Shown: positions 49,040 to 57,478 of the stretch, piece after piece
Layout: every line of letters begins with the position of its first letter
Position numbering within the stretch: the stretch's first letter is position 1
Assembly: GCA_016720905.1 (NCBI GenBank)
Contig: JADKJT010000024.1
Location: forward strand, 1-64,000
Length of the DNA: 64,000 bases
From: Gemmatimonadaceae bacterium
GTDB taxonomy: Bacteria > Gemmatimonadota > Gemmatimonadetes > Gemmatimonadales > Gemmatimonadaceae
Reading direction: 5' to 3'
The notes under the pieces: generated by a model
Seen by the model: the letters and a program-made list of their open reading frames with translations, nothing else
What the model was told of the DNA's origin: nothing
Databases searched by the model: none
Made by a program: the position numbers and the translations under genes

Positions 49040-49947
49040 GCCACGAGAGCGACGCGCCCGGTTCGCCGTCCGACCTCGCGGTCGAACTGGCGGACCGGGC
49101 GGCGACGCTCCTCCCTGACGCGGCCGCCCCCGGGGCGCTGCACGTCGTCAGCACGCCCATTGGTCATCTGGGCGACATCACCGTTCGCGCCCTCGCCGTG
49201 CTGAAGGGGGTGGCGGCGATCTGCTGTGAGGACACCCGGCACGCCCACATCCTGCTGCAGCGCTATGGGATTCGCACACCGACGCTGGCCCTGCACGAAC
49301 ACAACGAGGCGCAGGCCACGCCCCGGCTGCTCGATCGCTTGCGAAGCGGCGAGGCGCTGGCCCTCATTTCGGACGCCGGGACGCCTCTGGTCTCGGATCC
49401 CGGCGCGCGCCTGGTCGCCGCCGCAGTGGACGCGGGAATCCGCGTCATTCCGGTTCCCGGGGCCTCAGCCACTCTGGCGGCACTGGTGGCCTCTGGCATC
49501 GTCCCGCACCCGTGCACCATTCTGGGATTTCTGGCGCGAAAGGGCAGTGAACGCCGAGCCCAAATCGAAATGGCCATCGGCCTGCCACACGCGGTGGTCC
49601 TCTTCGAGAGCGCCAATCGTCTCGTCGAGACGCTGCACGACCTGGCCCAAGCCGCCGCTGGTCCCCGACAGGTTGCGGTCGCCCGCGAATTGACCAAGCA
49701 TTACGAGGAAGTCCGACGCGGAACGCTCCTTGAGGTCGCCGCGTATTATGAAGAGACGCCGCCACGGGGAGAAATCGTGATCGTGCTGGCGGGCGCGACG
49801 CTTGTGGTTCCTTCCGAAGACGGACTCCGTGCGACCGCCGAGGCGTTACGTGCCGACGGCGTCCGGCCGCGCGAGATCGTGCAACGGCTGGTGGAAGAAC
49901 ACGGTGCCAGCCGCAACCTTGCCTACCGACTCGCCCACGATACCTGA
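49036..49947 (+). CDS. rsmI: 16S rRNA 2'-O-ribose C1402 methyltransferase, probable CTG start
   Basis: Methylates the 2'-OH of C1402 in 16S rRNA using SAM; tetrapyrrole-methylase-like fold. Seen: LHVVSTPIGHLGDITVRALA, VAAICCEDTRHAHILLQRYG, LISDAGTPLVSDPGARLV, VIPVPGASATLAALVASG and ELTKHYEEVRRGTLLEV. After the trxA stop no ATG, GTG or TTG occurs in frame before the conserved region. CTG 49036 overlaps the trxA stop (CTGA) and follows a perfect AAGGAG at 49025-49030 with five spacer bases, so I take it as the start; about 303 residues with a 34-residue lead-in. Stop and next start overlap as TGATG. Confidence 0.85.
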   Translation: MSHESDAPGSPSDLAVELADRAATLLPDAAAPGALHVVSTPIGHLGDITVRALAVLKGVAAICCEDTRHAHILLQRYGIRTPTLALHEHNEAQATPRLLDRLRSGEALALISDAGTPLVSDPGARLVAAAVDAGIRVIPVPGASATLAALVASGIVPHPCTILGFLARKGSERRAQIEMAIGLPHAVVLFESANRLVETLHDLAQAAAGPRQVAVARELTKHYEEVRRGTLLEVAAYYEETPPRGEIVIVLAGATLVVPSEDGLRATAEALRADGVRPREIVQRLVEEHGASRNLAYRLAHDT

Positions 49948-50660
49948 TGCGGTCATTGTCGCAGCGGTCCCGGTCCATCCTGATGTGCGCTGCGCTCACC
50001 GTGTCGGCGCTCGCGGCGGCGCCGTTGGTGCACCACCGCGAGGTCGCGGGCCCAGGCCGCCTCGCCATCGCCCGCCTGCAGTACGAAGGCGGCGGTGATT
50101 GGTACGCGAACCCGTCCAGCATCCCCAACCTGCTCGCGGCCATCGCGGAGCGCACCGCACTGCCGGTGGAGCGCACGGAAGGCCATGTCAAACTCACCGA
50201 TTCGGCGCTCTTTGATTTTCCGTTCCTGCATGTCACGGGGCACGGCGAGATCAAGTTCAGCTATGCCGAGGCGGTCCAGCTGCCCGTGTATCTCAATCGC
50301 GGCGGCTTCCTGCATGTCGATGACAACTACGGACTCGACGAAAGCTTTCGGCGGGAGATCAAGCGCGTCTTTCCCGATCGGCCATTGGTCGAGGTGCCAT
50401 CCACGCACCCCATCTATCGACTGGTGTATGAATTCCCGAAAGGGCCGCCCAAGGTGCACGAACACGACGGCAAGCCCGCACAGGGGTTCGGGATATTCAT
50501 CGGCAATCGATTGGCCGTGTATTACACCTACTCGGCCGATCTCGGGAACGGGTGGGAAGATGTCGGGACCTATCCCGATCCTCCCGCGTTGCACGAGCAG
50601 GCGCTGCAGATGGGCATCAATCTCTTCACCTACGCCATCACCAGTCGGGTAACGCCATGA
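49947..50660 (+). CDS. DUF4159-domain exported protein
   Basis: A 237-residue protein with a signal peptide (ILMCAALTVSALAAAPLVHH). DUF4159 features: IARLQYEGGGDWYANPSSIP, LFDFPFLHVTGHGEIKFSYA, LNRGGFLHVDDNYGLDESFR (the conserved 'GGFL..DD' strand-turn), PSTHPIYRLVYEF and LAVYYTYSADLGNGWEDVG. The family has a flavodoxin- or ThuA-like fold and often clusters with MoxR, DUF58 and BatA-like genes; function is not known. ATG 49947 overlaps the rsmI stop by one base. Its stop overlaps the next gene (ATGA). Confidence 0.85.
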   Translation: MRSLSQRSRSILMCAALTVSALAAAPLVHHREVAGPGRLAIARLQYEGGGDWYANPSSIPNLLAAIAERTALPVERTEGHVKLTDSALFDFPFLHVTGHGEIKFSYAEAVQLPVYLNRGGFLHVDDNYGLDESFRREIKRVFPDRPLVEVPSTHPIYRLVYEFPKGPPKVHEHDGKPAQGFGIFIGNRLAVYYTYSADLGNGWEDVGTYPDPPALHEQALQMGINLFTYAITSRVTP

Positions 50661-53600
50661 CCGCACCTGCATTGCCGCGAGGCGCCGCGTCGTCCGACGG
50701 GAGTTCACTGGCCGCCCGACTTGGCGCCGAGCAATCGTCGCTGCGTCTGCGCTCCACCGCCGCCGCGGTCCTGGCGGTCATTGCCGTCGTCGCACTGGTC
50801 GCCGCCGCCGGCGCGGTGATGCTGAGCGATGGTCGATGGCTGTCGTGGCCGCGTCTGATGCCGGTGCTGGTGTGGATGGGCGCCGGGGTGGGGGCCACGC
50901 TGCTGGCGCGTTGGCTGCGCGCGCGCGATGCATCAGTCCTCACCATCACGTCGCTGGCGGGCGCCATCGAGCGTGAACAGTCGTTGCGCGCAGGCTCACT
51001 GCGCGGCGCGCTGGAAGTGGCCGACACGGGCGTCCTCGGTGCTCACGCGGCGCGTGCCATCGCGCAACGGCTGGCTCCCACCACGCTCGCGCCACATCTC
51101 ACGCAACGTCTCATGCGCGGTTTGGGCATGGCCGGTGCGGCGGCCGTGATCGGTGCGGCGTTGTTGGCCACGTCGGCACGCACCACGCGCGATGGGTTCG
51201 CCGCCGTCGTGCACCCCGTGCGCGCCTGGCGCGGGACGCTGCTCTCGCCTTTGGCGTTCGATCAGCTCCCCGGCAGCGTGCCGCGCGGGATGCCGTTGAC
51301 GGTGCGAGTGCGCGCCGAAGGACGACAGGTGGTGACCGTGTCGCAACGGGCCGCCGGAGAAGCGTGGCGTGATACGACTCTCGTCATCGATGCCACCACC
51401 GGCCTGGCGCGACTGGCACTGGGCCCGGTGCGGGCGCCGGTGACCCTGCGGGTGCAGGACGGTCGTGCGCCGTCCGCCGAGGCCACGATTGGCGTCGACG
51501 AGCGCGGTTGGATTGGAGAAGTGGCACTGTTTGCGCAGTATCCGGCCTACTTGGGCCGCACCAACGAGGCGCTTGAGCCGGTCTCGCCGATTCGCGTGCC
51601 GCGTGGCACGCGGTTGCGGGTCACGGCGGTGCTGCGTGGCGGCGCGCGGGATGCGACGCTTGCGGACGGCACCACCAGTGTTGACGTGCACGTCGTGGCC
51701 ACGTCCGATGCCCGTGGCACCATTGCGGACGGCACGTCCGCCGCCGCGGAGATCGTGTTGGACCATGACGGAACGTGGACGTGGGCGGCGTCGGCTACGC
51801 CGCGGGCCACTGGCGAGACACTCCCACCGGAACTGCCGGATGCCATGTCGTTTCTGGTGGTGCCCGACAAAGCGCCTGAAGTGATCATTGCCGCGCCCAT
51901 GACCGACACGGCGATCGGCACAGCGGGCGTGGTACCGGTGATCGTGCGTGCCGGCGACGATCACGGTGTCGGCAACGTGACGCTGACGCTGTGGCGTGAG
52001 TCGGCCAAGGGAACGGGCGAGAATCGCGGAACGAAGGGCACCGTCGACAAACCCGCCGTGCGGGAGCGTCTCGAGCTTGGTGATCCGGCGTCACCGTTCT
52101 TTGAAGGCGGTGTCACGGTCGCGCTCGACGGACGCGGACTCGAACCCGGCGATCGCGTGCATCTGGTGGCGGTGGCCACCGACGACTCACCGTGGCGCCA
52201 ACAGACGTCGAGCGCCGAAGTCATTTTGCGCGTGCCGACCCTCAGCGAGCAGCGCTCCATGGCGCGCTCGCTGGGTGATTCGCTGGCCGCGCGCGCCTTG
52301 CAGATGGCGCAGCAGGAAAAGCGCCTGCAACAGAACACGGCTGACGCGTCACGCAGTCGCGATCTCAAGAACGGCGGTCGGGGTGAAGAACAGCCGGGCG
52401 GCAGCAAGACCGACGGCAGCAAGAGTTCCATGAGTTTTCAGGCGGCCGAAAAGGCGCGGGAGTTGGCGCGCCAGCAACAGCAGATGGGCGCCAAGATCGA
52501 TTCGTTGCGTCAAAGCGCGAAGGAACTCGAGAACCGACTCAAGAGCGCCAACGCGCTGGATACAGCGCTGTCCAACCGGATGCGCGACATCCAGAAGATG
52601 TTGCGTGATGCGATGACGCCCGAGATGACCAAGCAACTTGAGGCGTTGAACAAGAGCACCGAGCGCCTCAGTGGCACCGAAGCCCAGCAGAGCCTGGAGC
52701 AGTTGGCAGCGCAGCAACAGCAGCTGCGTCAGCAGATGGAGAAGAGTGCCGAGATGCTCAAGCGCGCGGCCTTGGAAGGGTCGATGTCCACACTGCGCGA
52801 CGAAGCCAAGGAACTGGCCGACGCCCAGAAGGAATTGTCGGACGCGTTGAAGAAGGGCGACACGCAGGGCCGCCCCGATCGCGACTCGTACACCAAGTCG
52901 CTGGCCGATCGGTCGCGGGCGCTGCAGGAAGAAGTCGACAAGCTCGCGAAGCGTCTCGAGCAGGCCGGTGCGAAACCCGGTGCCAGCAAGACGCGCGCGG
53001 CGCAGCCGATGCTGGATCAGGCAGCGGAGGCAATGGAGCGCGCGGCCAGCGAGGCGCAGAAAGCCGGTGAAAAGGGCGATCCCAGCCCGCTCGACAAGGC
53101 GCTGCAATCGCTCAAGGACGAGAAGGACCGGGCGGCTCAGAACGCGCAACAGGGGAAAGCCGACGAGAAGACGGCCGCCGGTGCTGCGCAACAATCGGGC
53201 AACAGTGGTGAGCGCAAACCGGGCGCGCAGCCGCAAGGCGCGCAAAGTGGACAGCAATCGGGTGGTCAGCAGCAGGGACAACAGGGACAACCGCAGCCGG
53301 GCCAGCAGGGGCAGCAAGGGCAGCAGGGGCGGCAGCAGGGGCAACAGGCCGGACAGAACGCCAGCGAAAATGCCCGCCAGGCCGGCGAGTCCATGGACAA
53401 GGCCGCGAAGCAGCTGTCGTCAGCCCGCGAATCGCAGGTGGACGCGTGGAAGACCGAGCTGTCCGAACAGCTGGATCAGTCCATCAATGAAACCATGCAA
53501 CTGGCGCGGCAGCAGTCCGAGCTGGAACAGCGCGCGCGTCAGAGTGGGAATGCCCAGTCGATGCAAGGCGAGCAGGGCGCGCTGCAGCAAGGCGTCCAGC

Positions 53601-54379
53601 AAGCCGCGGAACGTCTCGAGAAGGCCGGTCGCAGTTCCTCGTTGCTGTCGCAGCGATCGCAGAAGGCGATGGCGGATGCGCAGCGTCGGGTGTCGCAAGC
53701 GACTCAGCAGATGGGACAAGCTGGACAGCCCGGCGGCAACGAGCAGGCGCAGAACGCGATGAAGGATGCCAGTGAGGCGCTCAACCAGGCGCTCAGCTCA
53801 CTCGTGCGTGACCGGGAAAAGGTGAACAACGCGCAGTCAGCCTCCGGGTTCTCCGAAATGATGGAGCAGCTCAAGCAGCTCGCACAGCAGCAAGGGGCAC
53901 TCAACGGACAGATGCAGGGACTCAACCTGCTGCCGGGCGGTGCCCAGGGCGATGCGGCCAAGCAGCAGGCGCGCGTGCTGGCGCGTCAGCAGCGCGACGT
54001 CGCCAAATCGCTCACCGACGTGTCCGACGCCGACCAGACGGGCCGCACCGACGCGCTGGCCAAGGAAGCGCAGACGTTGGCGCAGCAGATGGAGCGTGCC
54101 GGACTCGATCCCACCGTCGCGGCGCGACAGCAGCAGCTGTATCGACGGTTGCTCGATGCCGGTCGATTCCTGGAGCAGGATGAACGCGATGATCAGGGGC
54201 CACGCGAGGCCAAGTCGGGCGTGGCCAATGGTGCGCGCGGTGCGGTGGATGGCGCGCAGTCCGGCAAGGCGGCCAACCGATTTACACCTCCGACGTGGAA
54301 CGAACTCCGTGGCCTCGGCCCTGAAGAGCGCCGGCTGGTGATCGAGTACTTCCGCCGACTCAATGGTTCGACTCCGTAA
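50657..54379 (+). CDS. Large DUF4175-like membrane protein with Gln-rich coiled coil
   Basis: A 1240-residue protein, intact. Near the N-terminus are two spans (AVLAVIAVVALVAAAGAVML and LMPVLVWMGAGVGATLLARW) and a third later (GLGMAGAAAVIGAALLATSA). After Ig-like beta-rich stretches (PEVIIAAPMTDTAIGTAGVV, VTVALDGRGLEPGDRVHLVA), from about residue 550 on it is one long coiled coil rich in Gln, Ala, Lys and Glu, with a low-complexity Gln/Gly run near 860-910. This is the DUF4175/TIGR02302-like layout, of unknown function, usually next to DUF4159 and Bat-type genes. It probably spans the periplasm, bridging the inner membrane and another layer (inference). Confidence 0.75.
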   Translation: MTAPALPRGAASSDGSSLAARLGAEQSSLRLRSTAAAVLAVIAVVALVAAAGAVMLSDGRWLSWPRLMPVLVWMGAGVGATLLARWLRARDASVLTITSLAGAIEREQSLRAGSLRGALEVADTGVLGAHAARAIAQRLAPTTLAPHLTQRLMRGLGMAGAAAVIGAALLATSARTTRDGFAAVVHPVRAWRGTLLSPLAFDQLPGSVPRGMPLTVRVRAEGRQVVTVSQRAAGEAWRDTTLVIDATTGLARLALGPVRAPVTLRVQDGRAPSAEATIGVDERGWIGEVALFAQYPAYLGRTNEALEPVSPIRVPRGTRLRVTAVLRGGARDATLADGTTSVDVHVVATSDARGTIADGTSAAAEIVLDHDGTWTWAASATPRATGETLPPELPDAMSFLVVPDKAPEVIIAAPMTDTAIGTAGVVPVIVRAGDDHGVGNVTLTLWRESAKGTGENRGTKGTVDKPAVRERLELGDPASPFFEGGVTVALDGRGLEPGDRVHLVAVATDDSPWRQQTSSAEVILRVPTLSEQRSMARSLGDSLAARALQMAQQEKRLQQNTADASRSRDLKNGGRGEEQPGGSKTDGSKSSMSFQAAEKARELARQQQQMGAKIDSLRQSAKELENRLKSANALDTALSNRMRDIQKMLRDAMTPEMTKQLEALNKSTERLSGTEAQQSLEQLAAQQQQLRQQMEKSAEMLKRAALEGSMSTLRDEAKELADAQKELSDALKKGDTQGRPDRDSYTKSLADRSRALQEEVDKLAKRLEQAGAKPGASKTRAAQPMLDQAAEAMERAASEAQKAGEKGDPSPLDKALQSLKDEKDRAAQNAQQGKADEKTAAGAAQQSGNSGERKPGAQPQGAQSGQQSGGQQQGQQGQPQPGQQGQQGQQGRQQGQQAGQNASENARQAGESMDKAAKQLSSARESQVDAWKTELSEQLDQSINETMQLARQQSELEQRARQSGNAQSMQGEQGALQQGVQQAAERLEKAGRSSSLLSQRSQKAMADAQRRVSQATQQMGQAGQPGGNEQAQNAMKDASEALNQALSSLVRDREKVNNAQSASGFSEMMEQLKQLAQQQGALNGQMQGLNLLPGGAQGDAAKQQARVLARQQRDVAKSLTDVSDADQTGRTDALAKEAQTLAQQMERAGLDPTVAARQQQLYRRLLDAGRFLEQDERDDQGPREAKSGVANGARGAVDGAQSGKAANRFTPPTWNELRGLGPEERRLVIEYFRRLNGSTP

Positions 54380-56180
54380 CCGGGGGCCAGCGTGCATCGC
54401 TGCCGCCGCGATGCTGTGGTGTGCCGCGGCGGGTCCGCTGCACGCACAGGTTCGAACACCGCCGGCGACAGTAACGGCCACCGCTGCCGATACCGCCGAC
54501 CCGCTCTCCCGCGCCATGGATGCCGAAGACAAGGGCGACTCGAAGCGCGCGGCCGTCGCGTATCGCGAGGCGCTGCAACGCGCGTTGAGTGTGGCGAATG
54601 CGGACGGCGATCGTATTGCGATCGCCCTGTTGGGATTGGAGCGCACGTGGGCGGAAACGGGCATGCGCGATTCCGTCCTGCCCATCGTGCAGCGCGTGTT
54701 GCAGGTGCGACCGACTGACCCGGTTGCGCGGAGCATGCAACTGCGCACGCTGGTGGGACTCGGCAAGGACGACGAGGCGAAACTGGCGTTTGGTGCGTGG
54801 CGCCGCGCAGTGGGCAACGACGGGTCGCCCTTTCGCGAGTACGCACGCCTGTTGCTGACCGCCGGACGGGCACAGGCGGCCGATTCGATCCTCGGCGAGG
54901 CGGCTCGACTGCTTGGATCCGGTGGTGCCTTGTCGGGTGAGGTGGCGCAGCTGCACGTGGCCCTGGGTCGATGGAACAGTGCCGCCGTCGCGTTTCGCGA
55001 GGCACTGGTCGATCAACCCTATCTCGAAACCGCCGCACAATTCGCCCTGACGCGCGCACCAGTGGAAGCGCGCGACTCCATTCGCGCGGTGCTGCACGCG
55101 TTGCCGGCGGCGCTGCCGCCGCGCCGATTGCTCGCCTCGCTGGAACTCTTCTGGGGCGAACCGCGCCGGGCGTGGGTCGCGTTGTCGTCGGTGCGCGCCG
55201 ACGATTCCACGGCCGCCGCGTGGCGTGAATTCGGCGAACGCGCCGAGATGGCGCAGGCATGGCAAGTGGCGCGTGATGCGTGGCTGGCGGTGTGGGAACG
55301 ACGGGGCGATCTGGAAGCACAAACGCGTGCGGCGCAGGCGGCCCTCAAGGCCAGCGATGCCGCCGGCGCGCTGGAGATTGCCCGGCGAGAACCGCGCGCC
55401 ATCGCGGTGCCGAACTCGACGCCGCTGTCATTGACCAAACCAGCGGCATCGGATGCGACCACCCGCGTGCGCGCACTCCTGCCGATTGAATTGGCAGCCC
55501 TTGGTGAACTGGGTCGGCCACAGGAGGCCCAGAAACGCCTCGACGAGAATGGCCGCTTCCTGGACGCGACCGCGCGCGCTGCCATCGCGCAGTCGTTGGT
55601 GGGGGCCTGGTTGCGCAGCGGCGACGTCGAGCGCGCGCGGGAAACCGTGAAGGGCAGTGATCTGGTGGATGACGATGAAACGATGGGCTGGCTGGCGATG
55701 TACGAGGGGGACCTGGTGACCGCGCGCAAGCGGTTGGTGCGTGCGGAAACGCGTCGCCCCGAGCTGGTCGACGCGCTGGGGCTGTTGGCGCGTACGCGCA
55801 TTGAGCGGTCCATCGGACTGGGGCAGGCGTTCCTGCTGCTCGCAAAACGAGACACACTGGCGGCGGCACAGCGCTTCGCGGCGCTGGCGGATTCGGTGGG
55901 CGACGCCGCTCCCGCCCTCTTGTCGCTGGCCGCGCGGCTCGAGTATGCGAGACCGACCACCAGGCGTTCGCTCGTCCTGTGGGATCGCATTGTGAACGTC
56001 TATCCGAAAAGCCCCGAAGCGCCCGAGGCGCTCCTGGCGTCGGCGCGTGCCGTGCGCGACGCGGGCGACAAGGCCGGCGCGATCACCCGCTACGAATCGC
56101 TGCTCATCGATTATCCTGAAAGCGCGCTGTTGCCGCAGGGGCGACGCGAGTTGGGTCAACTGAAGGGAGGCGGACTGTGA
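54363..56180 (+). CDS. Exported TPR protein
   Basis: A 605-residue protein overlapping the previous gene by 17 bases. Signal peptide (CIAAAAMLWCAAAGPLHAQ). The rest is helical TPR-like repeats: AMDAEDKGDSKRAAVAYREAL, PIVQRVLQVRPTDPVARSMQ, FREYARLLLTAGRAQAADSI, QLHVALGRWNSAAVAFREAL, WLAMYEGDLVTARKRLVRAE and RYESLLIDYPESALLPQGRR. These suggest a periplasmic scaffold. The C-terminal two repeats resemble the YfiO/BamD-like or Tol-Pal (YbgF) type. GTG of the next gene overlaps its stop (GTGA). It lies between the DUF4175-like and AsnB-like genes, with which it probably acts. Confidence 0.75.
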   Translation: MVRLRNRGPACIAAAAMLWCAAAGPLHAQVRTPPATVTATAADTADPLSRAMDAEDKGDSKRAAVAYREALQRALSVANADGDRIAIALLGLERTWAETGMRDSVLPIVQRVLQVRPTDPVARSMQLRTLVGLGKDDEAKLAFGAWRRAVGNDGSPFREYARLLLTAGRAQAADSILGEAARLLGSGGALSGEVAQLHVALGRWNSAAVAFREALVDQPYLETAAQFALTRAPVEARDSIRAVLHALPAALPPRRLLASLELFWGEPRRAWVALSSVRADDSTAAAWREFGERAEMAQAWQVARDAWLAVWERRGDLEAQTRAAQAALKASDAAGALEIARREPRAIAVPNSTPLSLTKPAASDATTRVRALLPIELAALGELGRPQEAQKRLDENGRFLDATARAAIAQSLVGAWLRSGDVERARETVKGSDLVDDDETMGWLAMYEGDLVTARKRLVRAETRRPELVDALGLLARTRIERSIGLGQAFLLLAKRDTLAAAQRFAALADSVGDAAPALLSLAARLEYARPTTRRSLVLWDRIVNVYPKSPEAPEALLASARAVRDAGDKAGAITRYESLLIDYPESALLPQGRRELGQLKGGGL

Positions 56181-57478
56181 TCGGCGCGGCGGCAGAGACG
56201 TACAGATTCTCACGGTGGCATCGCGCACTCGTCGTGATGACGTTGGCACTGGCGCAGATTCCAACCGTGGCACGGGCGCAGAATCTGCTCATCCCCATGG
56301 ATGACGCCCAGCGCAATCATCTCAAGGCATACGGGGTGACGTTTCTCGCGCTGAAGACGGGACAGAAAGCGGAGTGGCTGCTCAACTATCGTGGCGGTGC
56401 ATTCCTGCTGCCCGACGCACCCGACCTGCGTCGTCGCGCCGCGCTGGACGGTGTCAGCGTGGAGTTGCTCACCGACGGCGCCGTGGCGAGCGCGCGCGCC
56501 GAGATTGCCGGTGGCAACATGGACGCCGTCGTGCTTGAGCGCGCACCCAAGATTGCGATCTACCGGCCGGCCAATCAGCCGCCGTGGGATGACGCGGTCA
56601 CGCTGGCCCTGCAGTATGCGGGCATCGACTTCACGTCGGTCTGGGATGACGACGTGGTGAAGGGCGACCTGTCCAAGTACGACTGGGTGCATCTGCATCA
56701 CGAAGACTTCACGGGCCAGTTCAACAAGCTGTATCTCGCCTATCGCGATGCGCCGTGGTTCGTGGCGCAGCGTGAGCGGGATTTGCTGACCGCGCGGAAG
56801 TTCGGCTATGACAATGTCCCGGCGCTCAAGAAGGCCGTCGCGGATGGCATCCGGGGATTTGTCGATCGTGGTGGATTCCTGTTTGCGATGTGCGGTGCCA
56901 CCGAGTCACTGGACCTGGCCATCGCGGCGTTCACGGTGGATATCGCCGGTCCGTTTTCCGATGGGACACCGCCCGCCCCCGATGCCGATGCCAAGATGGT
57001 GTGGACGCGCGCGCTCGCCTTCACCGGCGCGCACGTCGAGCCGTCGCCGTACATCAATGCGCTCAGCGACATTGACGGCCATCAGGTCAATGTCCCGGCA
57101 CGTCGACAGCCGCTGGGCGCGTTCTCATTGTTCGGCTTCTCCGCGAAGTTGGATCCGGTGGCCACCATGTTGGTGCAGGACCATCGATCCGTCGTGCCCG
57201 ACTTCTATGGCGTCACCACCAGTTTCAACAAGGCGGTGCTCAAGCCGGGGGTGACCGTGCTGGCATCCGAAGATGGTGCGCCGTGGGTCAAGTACATTCA
57301 CGGTGATTACGGCAAGGGATCGTGGACCTTCCTTGGCGGACACGATCCCGAGGATGCGCAGCATGCCATTGGCAGCGCGCCCACCGACTTGTCGCTGCAC
57401 CCCAACTCGCCGGGATATCGCCTGATCCTCAACAACGTGCTGTTCCCCGCCGCGAAGAAGAAGCCGCGCAAGACGTGA
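56177..57478 (+). CDS. Conserved exported protein, 'asparagine synthetase B-like' by name only
   Basis: GTG 56177 overlaps the TPR stop and has GGGAGG at 56165. The 433-residue product has a signal peptide (VVMTLALAQIPTVARAQ). Motifs LLIPMDDAQRNHLKAYGVTF and KAEWLLNYRGGAFLLPD match a family in Bacteroidota and Gemmatimonadota that databases call asparagine synthetase B. However, no glutaminase or synthetase domain is present, so that name is not supported. Later segments (YDWVHLHHEDFTGQFNKLYL, FVDRGGFLFAMCGATESLDL, PWVKYIHGDYGKGSWTFLGG) look like a ThuA/DUF4159-type class I glutaminase-like fold, possibly an enzyme-like or sugar-binding domain. Function unknown. Confidence 0.7.
   Translation: MIGAAAETYRFSRWHRALVVMTLALAQIPTVARAQNLLIPMDDAQRNHLKAYGVTFLALKTGQKAEWLLNYRGGAFLLPDAPDLRRRAALDGVSVELLTDGAVASARAEIAGGNMDAVVLERAPKIAIYRPANQPPWDDAVTLALQYAGIDFTSVWDDDVVKGDLSKYDWVHLHHEDFTGQFNKLYLAYRDAPWFVAQRERDLLTARKFGYDNVPALKKAVADGIRGFVDRGGFLFAMCGATESLDLAIAAFTVDIAGPFSDGTPPAPDADAKMVWTRALAFTGAHVEPSPYINALSDIDGHQVNVPARRQPLGAFSLFGFSAKLDPVATMLVQDHRSVVPDFYGVTTSFNKAVLKPGVTVLASEDGAPWVKYIHGDYGKGSWTFLGGHDPEDAQHAIGSAPTDLSLHPNSPGYRLILNNVLFPAAKKKPRKT

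Noticed and set aside
52349..53344. 331-codon Leu/Arg-rich minus-strand frame
   Set aside because: It mirrors the Gln-rich coiled-coil codons of the DUF4175-like gene.
56177..57478. Naming the gene asnB
   Set aside because: No glutaminase or synthetase domain and an export signal; the database name is not supported by the sequence.
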